From the NCBI GenBank assembly GCA_965199245.1, contig CBDAQP010000001.1, forward strand, positions 124,001 to 188,000: DNA of 64,000 bases, given 5' to 3'. The DNA comes from Carbonatibacter sp965199245. GTDB lineage: Bacteria; Pseudomonadota; Alphaproteobacteria; Kiloniellales; Kiloniellaceae. The notes below the pieces were generated by a model. That model was not told the origin of the DNA. It ran no database searches and saw only the letters and a list, made by a program, of their open reading frames with translations. Positions 24,134-33,042 of the stretch are shown piece by piece. Numbering within the stretch: position 1 is the first letter of the stretch; every line of letters begins with the position of its first letter. The translations under genes were made by a program, and so were the position numbers.

Positions 24134-25972
24134 ATGTCGGCACGGGAATTCAAACTAAAACTGGTGGTTCAGGCCATCGACAAGGTCAGCGCACCGGTGC
24201 GCCGGATGGGTCAGGCTTTTGGGCGGATGTCAAAAAATGCGGGACTTGATCGCGTTGCTTCTGCGGCCAGTGATGTCGGCCAGGGGCTGAAAAGAACCGG
24301 GCGCGAAGCATTGAAGTTTGGAAAACACCTGGCCACAGGGGCCGCCGTTGCCGGTGGGGGGCTCATCGCTCTGGTGAAGAAAACAGCCGCCGTTGGTGAC
24401 CAGATTGCCAAGACCGCTGACAAGCTCGGCGTCGGTGTTAAAGAATTACAGCGTCTGCGTTACGCCGCCGAGTTGTCCGGGGTATCAACCCAAACATTTG
24501 ATATGGCACTGCAACGGTTCACACGGCGGGCAGCGGAAGCTGCAAGCGGCACTGGTGAAGCCAGGGATGCCCTGGCGGCTCTTGGCATTCAGTTGACCGA
24601 CACCAATGGCAATTTGCGCCCTTCGGAAACCCTGCTGGGCGAAGTGGCGGACAAAATGGCCCGGATTGAAGATCCGGCCAGGCGGGTGCGGATCGCCTTC
24701 AAATTATTCGATTCAGAGGGCGTGAGTATGGTCAATATGCTCGGCAATGGCGCAGACGCCATGCGTGCGGCAGGGGCTGAGGCCGAGCAGTTCGGCCTGA
24801 TCACTGAGGAACAGGCCCGCGCGTCAGAGAAATTCAACGACAATATGACCCGATTGATGCGTGTCGTTTCTCATCTGGGGTTGACCATCGCCAATGAACT
24901 GATTCCGCATTTCAATGATTTTGTCGTTTATTTGCGAACTGTGGCCATAGAAGCCCGGCCTGCGGTGATTGCTGCACTCACAGATATATTTCAATGGCTG
25001 GGGAGTGCTGTTGATTGGGTCAAAAACAAATGGGCCTTGTTAACATCAGGATTGGAGGCATGGCAGAAGGCCCTTCTGTTGGCGATACCGGCACTGGGGG
25101 CAATTTTTCGACCTCTCCTGGCAATTCTGGACGTCGTGGGGTCTTTGCGTGCCACCATTGCAGTTCTGGGGGCAGCAATCGGGATAAAGCTCGTGTGGTC
25201 AATCCTTGCGCTTTTCGGGCCTCTGGCCAAACTGGCCGCGAGCCTGGTCATGGCCACCATCAAAATGACTCTTCTGGCCGCAAGCGGTGTCAAGGCTCTT
25301 ATCTCTGGCCTTGTCGCGATCGCACCCATGCTGGCCACTGCAACGGCGGCCACATGGGCCTGGACAGCCGCACTGCTGGCAAATCCGCTAACCTGGATTG
25401 TGGTTGCTGTTATTGCCGCAATCGCGGCCATCGCCGGTGCCGCCTGGCTCATTTATAAAAACTGGGATGGCATCGTTTCATTCTTCACAGGTCTTTGGGG
25501 TGAGGTCAAAGCTGTCTTCGACGGCTTCATTCAGGGCGTGGCCAAAATATTTGAGAACTTCAAGCCGGCGGACTGGATTGCAAAAGCCATCAACGCCCTG
25601 ATCGAAACACTGTTCAGTATCAACCTGGCCCGGATCGGTCATGACTGGATGAGTGGGCTGGGTGCCGGTATGGCAGAGGCTTGGCAGGATCTGACCAGTT
25701 GGCTTGAAAGTGCTGTTTCGGGAGTGATCGACTGGATGCCGGACTGGGCCAGGGAGCAGCTTGGTCTTGATATTGGCACTCATGGAGTTTTAACGGCTCC
25801 GTCACAGGTTCAGTCTGCAATTGCTCCTGCCCGGCAGACACAAGTGGGCGGTACGGTCAAGGTACAGTTTGAAAACGCGCCGGCAAATATGCGCATTCGT
25901 GATGTCAGTTCAAAAACGCCGGATTTTGGGATTGATGTGGATGCCGGTTATGCCATGGCGGGGACAGGCTGA
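24134..25972 (+). CDS. Tail tape measure protein (Mu gp42-like)
   Basis: 612 residues. The N-terminal half is a long helical region (FKLKLVVQAIDKVSAPVRRM, then DKLGVGVKELQRLRYAAELS). The centre holds several hydrophobic segments (for example IVVAVIAAIAAIAGAAWLIY). The C-terminal part contains LEAWQ- and DWMPDWAREQLGL-type helices. Tape measure length fixes tail length; this one would set a fairly short tail by the usual rule of about 1.5 angstroms per residue. Starts 16 bp after the gpE-like ORF. Confidence 0.87.
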   Translation: MSAREFKLKLVVQAIDKVSAPVRRMGQAFGRMSKNAGLDRVASAASDVGQGLKRTGREALKFGKHLATGAAVAGGGLIALVKKTAAVGDQIAKTADKLGVGVKELQRLRYAAELSGVSTQTFDMALQRFTRRAAEAASGTGEARDALAALGIQLTDTNGNLRPSETLLGEVADKMARIEDPARRVRIAFKLFDSEGVSMVNMLGNGADAMRAAGAEAEQFGLITEEQARASEKFNDNMTRLMRVVSHLGLTIANELIPHFNDFVVYLRTVAIEARPAVIAALTDIFQWLGSAVDWVKNKWALLTSGLEAWQKALLLAIPALGAIFRPLLAILDVVGSLRATIAVLGAAIGIKLVWSILALFGPLAKLAASLVMATIKMTLLAASGVKALISGLVAIAPMLATATAATWAWTAALLANPLTWIVVAVIAAIAAIAGAAWLIYKNWDGIVSFFTGLWGEVKAVFDGFIQGVAKIFENFKPADWIAKAINALIETLFSINLARIGHDWMSGLGAGMAEAWQDLTSWLESAVSGVIDWMPDWAREQLGLDIGTHGVLTAPSQVQSAIAPARQTQVGGTVKVQFENAPANMRIRDVSSKTPDFGIDVDAGYAMAGTG

Positions 25973-25987
25973 TGGAAAACACTCGAT

Positions 25988-26071
25988 CCTTTTTTTGTAG
26001 CTCCCTGGCCTTTTTTTGTGGCTTTCAGGCCTTTTTTTGTGGCTCCCTGGCCTTTTTTTGTGGCTCCCTGG
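25988..26071 (+). repeat. Four tandem copies of a 21-bp repeat
   Basis: Units CCTTTTTTTGTGGCTCCCTG-G stand at 25988, 26009, 26030 and 26051. Units 3 and 4 are identical; unit 1 has one change and unit 2 has several. On the minus strand each unit encodes REPQKKA, and the changes in unit 2 create the TGA that ends the minus-strand gene. Each unit has a run of seven T, prone to slippage. Confidence 0.9.
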
Positions 26072-26351
26072 TGTCCGAATTTCTGAAAAAGAGATTCAGG
26101 ATAGCCAATCCCCATAAAACAGAAATAATCGTCACGGATGTTTCGGGTGATGGTGCGAGAAATTTATCACCTGTCACAAAAACCATATTAAAAAATAGCA
26201 GAATAACCGCCATAGAAAGCAAAACTATAATGGGCGTGCAAAAAATCGCTGTGAGGATGTCCAAAACACCATGGCCCCGGCTATGCCAGAAGCCTGCCAG
26301 GCCCGCTGACGCTGCAAATAACAGTAAAAATGGCCAGTCAATGTTTTCCAT
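26025..26351 (-). CDS. Small membrane protein in the tail module, opposite strand (unknown function)
   Basis: About 108 residues with three predicted membrane segments (WPFLLLFAASAGLAGFW, ILTAIFCTPIIVLLSMAVIL, VTIISVLWGLAILNLFF) and a basic C-terminal tail made of REPQKKA repeats. It lies between the tape measure and circularisation genes and is read against them, the usual position of an added accessory (moron) gene. I do not recognise a family. The ATG at 26351 lacks a clear ribosome-binding site, so expression is uncertain. Superinfection exclusion is one possible role, but only a guess from position and topology. Confidence 0.55.
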   Translation of the reverse strand: MENIDWPFLLLFAASAGLAGFWHSRGHGVLDILTAIFCTPIIVLLSMAVILLFFNMVFVTGDKFLAPSPETSVTIISVLWGLAILNLFFRNSDTREPQKKAREPQKKA

Positions 26352-26369
26352 GCTGTGGAGTGTAGCATC

Positions 26370-27575
26370 ATGAGCTGGCGTGCGCAACTTCGGGCGGCCA
26401 GCTTCCGGGGGGCGGGCTTCAGGGTCACGGCACATTCCAGTGAACAGGCGGGTCGGCGGGTTCAGGTGCATGAGTATCCCGGCCGTGATCGTGTCTGGTC
26501 GGAAGATATGGGCCTGAAGACCCGGGAATTTTCGGTGCGGGCCTATGTTCTGGGGGCCAGCTATATGACCGCCCGCGATGCGCTGATTGACGCCTGCGCC
26601 AAAGCCGGATCCGGTTTATTGATCCATCCCTGGCTTGGTCGCGTGATGGTCATCTGCACGGGGTGCCGGGTTTCGGAAAGCGTGGACGAAGGGGGCCTCG
26701 CCCGTCTGGAACTGTCGTTTGTCGATGCAGGAGAGAACCGGTTTCCCCATGTCCGGAATGATACGGCCCAAACTGTTGACCTGCGGGCAACAGAGGCCCT
26801 GAGTGCCACCAGGGAGGCCTTCACGGCGGTTTTTCGTGTCGCAGGCCTCCCGGATTTTGTGTCAGGGGATGCCGTCAGGATCATAAAGACTCTTCTGACG
26901 GTGATCAAAGAGGCTGGCGGTGGTCTGAGTGCAATTGACCTGGATGACTTCACATCAAATATCGACACCTCAATCCGGAAACCCGGCCCTTTTGCGTCGC
27001 GGTTGAGCGATCTGATCACATCGGTGGGGCGTGTAAAGCCAGGACAGAGCGCGGCGCGGCCTTTGAACCGGCTCGCCCGGTTTGGCGATCACCTGACTGA
27101 ACCGCCAAAGACAACGGCCACGCGTCGCCGTCAGGGCGCGAACCACAGGGCCTTGACCGGGTTGGTGCGGCGTTCCGCCATGATCGGGATGGCCCGCCGC
27201 GCACCAAAGATGAACTTTGATTCGACCGGGGCTGCCTTTGATTTGCGTGATCACCTTGGCGATTTGCTGGATCAGGAAATGGAACAAGCCATAGATGGCG
27301 AGGATGATCTGATTCTTTCTCCTTTCGGGCGGTTACGCACGGCTGTGATGACAGATCTGAACGCCCGTGCGCGGACACTTGCCGATCCGGTCGAGGTCAC
27401 GCCCCGGACAACAGAGCCGTCTCTGGTCACGGCTTATCGTTTGTATGGTGACGATCCGGACTGGGTTGCCCAAAGTGATCGCCTTGTCGCACTCAATCAC
27501 CTGCCCCACCCGGGCTTTGTGCCCGGTGGTCAGCCGTTAAAGGTGTTGAACCGGTCGGGAGCTGTCAATGTCTGA
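26370..27575 (+). CDS. Phage DNA circularisation/tail protein (Mu gpN, gp43-like)
   Basis: 401 residues. The N-terminal domain (MSWRAQLRAASFRGAGFRV, then EYPGRDRVWSEDMGLKTREF) is typical of the family named DNA circularisation protein N, a baseplate or tail-distal component in Mu-like phages. It ends with RLVALNHLPHPGFVPGGQPL, a segment that resembles LysM-like tail ends. GGAG 9 nt before the ATG at 26370 sets the start. It overlaps the next gene by 8 bp. Confidence 0.85.
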   Translation: MSWRAQLRAASFRGAGFRVTAHSSEQAGRRVQVHEYPGRDRVWSEDMGLKTREFSVRAYVLGASYMTARDALIDACAKAGSGLLIHPWLGRVMVICTGCRVSESVDEGGLARLELSFVDAGENRFPHVRNDTAQTVDLRATEALSATREAFTAVFRVAGLPDFVSGDAVRIIKTLLTVIKEAGGGLSAIDLDDFTSNIDTSIRKPGPFASRLSDLITSVGRVKPGQSAARPLNRLARFGDHLTEPPKTTATRRRQGANHRALTGLVRRSAMIGMARRAPKMNFDSTGAAFDLRDHLGDLLDQEMEQAIDGEDDLILSPFGRLRTAVMTDLNARARTLADPVEVTPRTTEPSLVTAYRLYGDDPDWVAQSDRLVALNHLPHPGFVPGGQPLKVLNRSGAVNV

Positions 27576-28614
27576 GATCACACTGACAGTGGACGGTTTG
27601 ATTTACGGCGGCTGGAAAAGCGTTTCTGTGCGCCGGTCCATCGAGACGATCGCCGGAACCTTTTCCCTGTCTGTTTCCGAACGCTGGCCTGGTCAGCAAA
27701 CCCTGAACGCCATTTTGCCCGGTCAAAAGTGCCGCGTCACCCTGGATGGTGACCCCGTCATCACGGGCTATGTGGACGATGTCGCCCCGGCCTGGTCCGC
27801 CACCCGCCATGAGGTGGGTATTGATGGCCGGGATGTCACAGGCGATCTGGTTGATTGCTCTGCGATCCATCGTCCGGGCGAATGGCAGGGCCTCGGTCTT
27901 GAAGCCATCGTCACCATTCTGGCCCAACCGTTCGGAATCCCGGTTAAAGCCACAACAGAGACCGGCGCACCGTTTCGCAGTTTCGGGATCGAGGAAGGCG
28001 AAACCGCGTTCGAGGCCATTGAGCGGGCCTGTCGGATGCGCGGCGTTCTGGCCACCAGTGATGGTCATGGGGGCCTGTGCATTATCCGGCCCGTCGGCCC
28101 GCGGGCAAGTGTTGCACTGAAACGTGGCGAAAATATTCTTGACGCCACGGCGCGCCTGTCGCACCGGGACCGGTACAGCCAATATATTGTCAAGGGTCAG
28201 CAACCGTCTTTTGGCAATTTGATGCCACCGGAACTTTTGGCACAGATTCGCGCAGAAGCCACCGATCCGGGCACACGCCGTTATCGACCATTACAGATTG
28301 TCGCCGAACAGTCCGTGGATGGGGCATCAGCACAGGAACGGGCCATGTGGGAGGCCAATGTGCGGGCCGCCCGATCGCGGCAAGTGAAGGTGACTGTGCA
28401 GGGGTGGCGTGAGCACCCGGATGGGCCGCTGTGGTCGCCAAACCGTGTGGTGCGCCTGAGCGATGACTGGCTGGCCATTGATCAGGACATGCTCATCACC
28501 GGCCTGACTTTCTCGAAAGGCGATCAGGGCACACGCACAGAATTGGGACTGGCCCCGCCCGGTGCTTTTGAATTGAAGGCAAAACCGGAGGAGGACGCCG
28601 GATGGATGCAATAA
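27568..28614 (+). CDS. Baseplate hub protein (Mu gpP, gp44-like)
   Basis: 348 residues. The N-terminal beta-barrel part (LTVDGLIYGGWKSVSVRRS) and the central GDPVITGYVDDVAP and GIDGRDVTGDLVDCS segments match the gp27/gpD-like hub of contractile tails, which joins the tube to the spike. GGGAG lies 6 nt upstream of the ATG at 27568. Overlaps the spike gene by 13 bp. Confidence 0.87.
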   Translation: MSEITLTVDGLIYGGWKSVSVRRSIETIAGTFSLSVSERWPGQQTLNAILPGQKCRVTLDGDPVITGYVDDVAPAWSATRHEVGIDGRDVTGDLVDCSAIHRPGEWQGLGLEAIVTILAQPFGIPVKATTETGAPFRSFGIEEGETAFEAIERACRMRGVLATSDGHGGLCIIRPVGPRASVALKRGENILDATARLSHRDRYSQYIVKGQQPSFGNLMPPELLAQIRAEATDPGTRRYRPLQIVAEQSVDGASAQERAMWEANVRAARSRQVKVTVQGWREHPDGPLWSPNRVVRLSDDWLAIDQDMLITGLTFSKGDQGTRTELGLAPPGAFELKAKPEEDAGWMQ

Positions 28615-29150
28615 TCCGCCCTGTGACCAGGGTGATGGCTCCCCTGAAACGCCGTGTCCTGTTGATGATCCGGCGCGGTGTCCTGAAACTGGTCGATGAC
28701 GGGTCGGGACTCCAGCATGTGCAACTGGTCGCCTTCGAAGGCGAAACGCTGGATCAGGTCGAGCGGTTTCAGGAGTACGGATTCACCTCTGTTCCTCATC
28801 CGGGTGCCGAAGCGGTGCTGGCGGCTGTTTCCGGCGCGCGGGCACATAGTCTGGTTGTCGGCGTTGAGGATCGCCGGTTCCGGCTGACCGGTCTGGCGGG
28901 CGGTGACGTCGCGATTTATGACGACCGGGGACAAAAAATGCACCTCACAAGAGACGGCATCAACATTGTCTCGCCAGGCAAAATCAACATCACGGCCCCG
29001 GCGGTGTGTGTGGAGGCCAAAACGGTTGAACTGGCCGGAACAGGCGGACAAAAAATCGCGCGGGCTGGCGATCTGGTCGAGATCAAATCCGGCAGTTCCG
29101 CAGGCAGGTGGCCGATTGTCACCGGGAGTGAAAAGGTGAAAGCAAACTGA
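28602..29150 (+). CDS. Tail spike/baseplate assembly protein (Mu gpV, gp45-like)
   Basis: 182 residues. After an N-terminal OB-fold region (VLKLVDDGSGLQHVQLVAFE and EYGFTSVPHPGAEAVL) come short repeated strands (KMHLTRDGINIVSPGKINI) expected to form the triple-stranded beta-helix of the membrane-piercing spike. The strong GGAGGAGGAC ribosome-binding site precedes the ATG at 28602. The stop overlaps the next start at TGATG. The apical HxH iron motif of Mu gp45 is not obvious here. Confidence 0.85.
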   Translation: MDAIIRPVTRVMAPLKRRVLLMIRRGVLKLVDDGSGLQHVQLVAFEGETLDQVERFQEYGFTSVPHPGAEAVLAAVSGARAHSLVVGVEDRRFRLTGLAGGDVAIYDDRGQKMHLTRDGINIVSPGKINITAPAVCVEAKTVELAGTGGQKIARAGDLVEIKSGSSAGRWPIVTGSEKVKAN

Positions 29151-29593
29151 TGGATGTTCTCCTCGACTTTGATGGTGACCTGCTCGCCGGTGATATTCGC
29201 CAGAGCGGGCCTGATCTGACATCCGATGACGGCCTGAAAACCGCCGTTGTCATCAGTCTCTTTACCGATGCCCGGGCAGATGTCGATGATCTCTTGCCAG
29301 CGGGGCAAAGGGATCGCCGGGGGTGGTGGGGCGATGGACTTTCTGACGCCGATAAAACGGGATCGCGGCGGTGGCTCTATCTGCGTGAAAAACAGACAGC
29401 GGACACCGCCCGCAAAATCCGTGAAGCCGATGAAGAGGCCCTCGCCTGGCTGGTTGATGACGGGATTGCCGCCAGTGTCAGCGTGGAAACAGAGTGGATT
29501 GGCAGGGGGCGACTGGGCGAGCGCATCACCATCACCAAACCTTCGGGAGATGTCGCCCGTTTCCGCTTCAATCACCTTTGGGAGGGTCTGTAA
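29150..29593 (+). CDS. Baseplate wedge protein (Mu gpW, gp46-like)
   Basis: 147 residues. DVLLDFDGDLLAGDIRQSGP, DVDDLLPAGQRDRRGWWGD and a C-terminal TKPSGDVARFRFNHLWEGL match the gp46 family, related to T4 gp25-type wedge subunits that start sheath assembly. Translation is coupled to the spike gene (TGATG) and the stop abuts the next ATG. Confidence 0.85.
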   Translation: MDVLLDFDGDLLAGDIRQSGPDLTSDDGLKTAVVISLFTDARADVDDLLPAGQRDRRGWWGDGLSDADKTGSRRWLYLREKQTADTARKIREADEEALAWLVDDGIAASVSVETEWIGRGRLGERITITKPSGDVARFRFNHLWEGL

Positions 29594-30673
29594 ATGCCCT
29601 TCAAACGCCCGACCATCAAAGACCTGCACAACCAGATCGCCACTGACATCGAAACCCGTTTGCCCGGAGCAGACAGTCAGCTGCGCCGATCTGTTCTGGG
29701 TGTTCTGGCCCGCGTCTTCAGCGGGGCACTTTCAGGACTTTATGGCTATCTCGATTTCATCGCCAGACAGGTCTTTCCCGATACAGCCGAGGCCGAATTT
29801 CTCGAGCACTGGGCCAGCATCTGGGGCCTCGAACGCTCCCCCGCCCGGCCTGCCTCGGGGCTTGTCACTCTTTCAGGGACGGATGACACCGTCATTCCGG
29901 CAGGCACAGAATTAAAACGCGGCGATGGCGCGATGTATCACACCAGCGCGGAAGGCAGGATCACAAAAGGAAAAGTGATCCTGAAAATTCAGGCAAAAAA
30001 ACCGGGCGCGGCCGGAAACGCGACACCGGGAACAACACTCAATCTTGTTGCACCTCTCGCCGGTGTCCGGTCGTCTGGCAAGGTTTCTGCCGATGGATCC
30101 GCCCGGGGCCTGACCAAAGGGGCGGATGAGGAAAAAGACAGTGCCCTCCTGACACGCCTGCTCCGGCGGATACAGACACCACCCCACGGAGGGGCGCGCC
30201 ATGATTATGTGACCTGGGCCCTGGATACAAAAAACCACGGGGTGCGCGTGACAGGTGCGTGGGCATCCGGTCTGGAGTCAGGGCCCGGCACCGTGACGGT
30301 GCGCTTCATGGTGGACAGCACAGATAATGGAATTCCACTGGCCGCCGATGTTGCGGCCGTGCAGTCCTGGATAGATCGGGTGCGGCCGGTCACAGCCGCT
30401 GTCACTGTTGTTGCGCCCATTCCCGCGCCGCTTCGTTTCAGGATTTCCGGACTCGATCCGGTCTCCCGCACTGTGCGCGATGCTGTTGAAGCCGAGCTAA
30501 AGGATTTGATCCGGCGCGAGGCAAAGCCGGGCGGCACAATTCTGATCAGCCATATCCGCGAAGCAATCTCGGCTGCCGCCGGGGAGAACGACCACACCCT
30601 CGGCGCACCAACCGCCAATATCACCAGCACCAAAGGCGAGATCATCACCTTTGGCGGTGTGAACTGGAGCTGA
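29594..30673 (+). CDS. Baseplate J-like protein (Mu gp47-like)
   Basis: 359 residues. FKRPTIKDLHNQIATDIETR at the start, then VFPDTAEAEFLEHWASIWGL, and DEEKDSALLTRLLRRIQTPP with GGARHDYVTWA, are hallmark segments of the baseplate J/gp47 family (T4 gp6-like wedge). The ATG at 29594 immediately follows the gp46 stop, with GGGAGGG upstream. No lesions seen. Confidence 0.9.
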   Translation: MPFKRPTIKDLHNQIATDIETRLPGADSQLRRSVLGVLARVFSGALSGLYGYLDFIARQVFPDTAEAEFLEHWASIWGLERSPARPASGLVTLSGTDDTVIPAGTELKRGDGAMYHTSAEGRITKGKVILKIQAKKPGAAGNATPGTTLNLVAPLAGVRSSGKVSADGSARGLTKGADEEKDSALLTRLLRRIQTPPHGGARHDYVTWALDTKNHGVRVTGAWASGLESGPGTVTVRFMVDSTDNGIPLAADVAAVQSWIDRVRPVTAAVTVVAPIPAPLRFRISGLDPVSRTVRDAVEAELKDLIRREAKPGGTILISHIREAISAAAGENDHTLGAPTANITSTKGEIITFGGVNWS

Positions 30674-30679
30674 TTTTTT

Positions 30680-31267
30680 ATGCGGGCAACCATAGAACAC
30701 TATCACCGTCATCTTCAGGCCTTGATGCCCAGGGGGCGCGCCTGGCCAACAGAACAGGGTGCCTTATTGATTCGGCTCCTCGGTGGCTTTGCAGGCGGAT
30801 TGAGCCGTCACCACAATCGTGCCGTCGATCTGATTGATGAAGCAGACCCGCGCACCACAGTCGAACTGCTGACAGACTGGGAGCGGATTTGCGGCCTGCC
30901 TGATGGCTGTTTGTCTTTGCAGGACACCACAGTGGACAGACGCCGCAGTGCTGTGGTGGCAAAAATCACAGCACGAGGCGGACAGTCCCGGCAATTCTTT
31001 ATCAGCCTCGCGGCCGGGCTGGGCTATGCGGTCACGATTGACGAGTTCAAACCCTTTACCTGCGAGTCAAGGTGCGAAGACCCCTGCTATGATGAAAAAT
31101 GGGCCTCTGCCTGGCGCATCAACGCCCCCAAAGTCACTGTTCAGGAATTCAACTGCGAGAGTCCTTGCGAAGAACCGCTGCGCAACTGGGGGAACAAAAT
31201 CCTGGAATGTGCAATAAAACCCCTCAATCCCGCCCACACCCATGTCATTTTTGGATACGGAGGATAG
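30680..31267 (+). CDS. Mu gp48-like tail protein (DUF2313 family)
   Basis: 195 residues. The start IEHYHRHLQALMPRGRAWP and TTVELLTDWERICGLPDGC followed by RRSAVVAKITARGGQS are the signature of the gp48/YmfQ-type protein that joins the baseplate wedge to the tail fibre. It carries an unusual Cys-rich stretch (FTCESRCEDPCYDEKW and FNCESPCEE). Ends 3 bp before the fibre gene. Confidence 0.88.
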   Translation: MRATIEHYHRHLQALMPRGRAWPTEQGALLIRLLGGFAGGLSRHHNRAVDLIDEADPRTTVELLTDWERICGLPDGCLSLQDTTVDRRRSAVVAKITARGGQSRQFFISLAAGLGYAVTIDEFKPFTCESRCEDPCYDEKWASAWRINAPKVTVQEFNCESPCEEPLRNWGNKILECAIKPLNPAHTHVIFGYGG

Positions 31268-31270
31268 ACC

Positions 31271-32557
31271 ATGTTTCGCGTCGATACATCAACAGCAGTA
31301 ACCAGTCAGCCCACCCCGGGCCCTGCGGGAACACAGGGTTATTTTCAGTCAGGCAATCCGCAAACAGGAACCCCGGCCACCATTCCCGGTGCCGACTGGT
31401 TCAATATCGTTCAGGAAGAATTGGCCAACCTTGTTGAATACTATGGTTTGACCCTGGACAAAACAGATCAAACCCAGCTCCGGCAGGCAATTAGAGCTGC
31501 CATTGACCGATCAAGCCGTGATCTGGCGACAAAAACGCAGGCCGAAGCAGGCACGGACAATGCCCGGGTGATGACCCCCCTGCGCACGGCGCAGGCGATT
31601 GCGGCCCTGGCCAGTAACTATCGCCCGACGGCGGTTGTTCATGCGGATAACGTAGCCGTGGGGCGGGTGAATGACTATCGTTCAGGCAAGTCTGCGACGG
31701 CAGATATTATCCAGCTGTCGCGTTCCAGCAATTTTGACCTGACGGGCCTTGCCGACGGGGTTGCGGGCAGGGAACTGCGGCTACAATGCACGGGGGGCGG
31801 AGATATAACGCTCAAGCACAACAGCAGCCGTTCAGCGGCAGGGAACCGGATCTGGCTGTCGCCTGCGGCCTGGCCGGGTGGAGAGGTCGAACTGCAACAG
31901 GGCGACACCGCAACGCTGCTTTATATGCGCTATAATGCTGCCGTCGGGTCGGTGTGGGTGTTGTGCGGGGTGACGCAAGCGCAGGTGCCAGAGGCGACAA
32001 CATCAGTGAAAGGCGTGGTAGAATTTGCGACGCAGGCGGAAGGATTGGCGGGAACCGCAACCGACAAGGCCATGACCCCCGCACTGGCCAAAGCTGTGCT
32101 TGGGGCGGCGGGGGGCGGATTGAAAAAACTCGAGCCTGATTCCAGGGGCAGAGTCGCTATTCCGCGTGGTAAATGGATATTTGGCTATTCACTGATGGAC
32201 AAGGCTGCCAACGGGGGCTCGGCTTCCTACGAATTACACGATGTGTATGGGAACGCCCTCACGATGAACTGGACGTACTGGTCTAACCAAGGCCAACCGG
32301 GCCGCCCTGTGAGTGTGGGGCAATTGTCTAATGACCGAAATTTTCTGGGGAATTCGGTAGCGCATTGGGCGAAATTTATAATCACTGACAGAGGAAAAAT
32401 CAGGCTGTTCAGCCAAACAGGCCTGGGCGTGCAGGTTAAACCGTGGGCATATCAATGGTTTGGAGAAGAGAATTCCCCGGCGCGCTGGGGACAGCTTTAT
32501 GCTGTGAATAGATCACCCAACACTTATTCTACAATGTCTTTTTACTCCCTTGACTAA
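31271..32557 (+). CDS. Tail fibre protein
   Basis: 428 residues. The N-terminal attachment region (MFRVDTSTAVTSQPTPGPAG then GYFQSGNPQTGTPATIPGAD) is the common start of Mu-like and related fibres, followed by a short helix (WFNIVQEELANLVEYYG), Thr/Ala-rich repeats (VKGVVEFATQAEGLAGTATD) and a receptor-binding tail. The last part (from about residue 285) is the host-specific region and has no visible homology. GGAGG stands 7 nt upstream of the ATG. The following gene should be its assembly chaperone. Confidence 0.85.
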   Translation: MFRVDTSTAVTSQPTPGPAGTQGYFQSGNPQTGTPATIPGADWFNIVQEELANLVEYYGLTLDKTDQTQLRQAIRAAIDRSSRDLATKTQAEAGTDNARVMTPLRTAQAIAALASNYRPTAVVHADNVAVGRVNDYRSGKSATADIIQLSRSSNFDLTGLADGVAGRELRLQCTGGGDITLKHNSSRSAAGNRIWLSPAAWPGGEVELQQGDTATLLYMRYNAAVGSVWVLCGVTQAQVPEATTSVKGVVEFATQAEGLAGTATDKAMTPALAKAVLGAAGGGLKKLEPDSRGRVAIPRGKWIFGYSLMDKAANGGSASYELHDVYGNALTMNWTYWSNQGQPGRPVSVGQLSNDRNFLGNSVAHWAKFIITDRGKIRLFSQTGLGVQVKPWAYQWFGEENSPARWGQLYAVNRSPNTYSTMSFYSLD

Positions 32558-32576
32558 CAACAAGGATGCACAAAAA

Positions 32577-32996
32577 ATGACCTTTACACATGCTGTCCTC
32601 GACAGCCGGAACAATAAAATACTCTGCCACTCCCCGAATGAGGCGGCGGCGGCGGCCTTTATCAAGAGCAGTGATGCGCGTTCTGCCACGTTGCACGTTG
32701 TCAGCCTTGCTGAAGCAGAGTTGTTCAACAAATGGACACCCTACGTCACGATGATAATCAAGGGCCAAACAGCAACCATTGCCAAAGACGGGAGTAGCCC
32801 CGGCTATTTCGATTTTGTGTGGAAAGAAGCGCGGAAGAAGCGTGACCGATTGCTGTCTGCGTCTGACTGGACGCAGCTGCCCGACAGCCCGCTGTCCGCC
32901 ACGCAGAAAAAAGCCTGGACGACATATCGCCAAACCCTGCGCGACATCACGCAACAGACAGACCCGGAAAAGGTGGTGTGGCCTGTTGCCCCTTAA
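32577..32996 (+). CDS. Tail fibre assembly chaperone
   Basis: 139 residues. The C-terminal segment KKRDRLLSASDWTQLPDSPL followed by WTTYRQTLRDI and DPEKVVWP is the diagnostic end of phage tail fibre assembly proteins. AAGGA 10 nt upstream supports the ATG at 32577; the open frame begins at a TTG at 32550. It is the last intact phage gene, and IS630 sequence begins within about 50 bp. Confidence 0.85.
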   Translation: MTFTHAVLDSRNNKILCHSPNEAAAAAFIKSSDARSATLHVVSLAEAELFNKWTPYVTMIIKGQTATIAKDGSSPGYFDFVWKEARKKRDRLLSASDWTQLPDSPLSATQKKAWTTYRQTLRDITQQTDPEKVVWPVAP

Positions 32997-33042
32997 GATG
33001 ACCATAAAGGGCACTTGAAGGGTCGTTAAAGTACTTTTTATT

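Noticed and set aside
25988..26071. Possible CRISPR-like array
   Set aside because: The 21-bp units are directly adjacent with no spacers and encode a 7-residue protein repeat, so it is a simple tandem repeat.
22550..33000. An intact Mu-like prophage or an intact R-type tailocin
   Set aside because: Transposase A/B, head, portal and lysis genes are missing, and the sheath gene lacks its 5' half.
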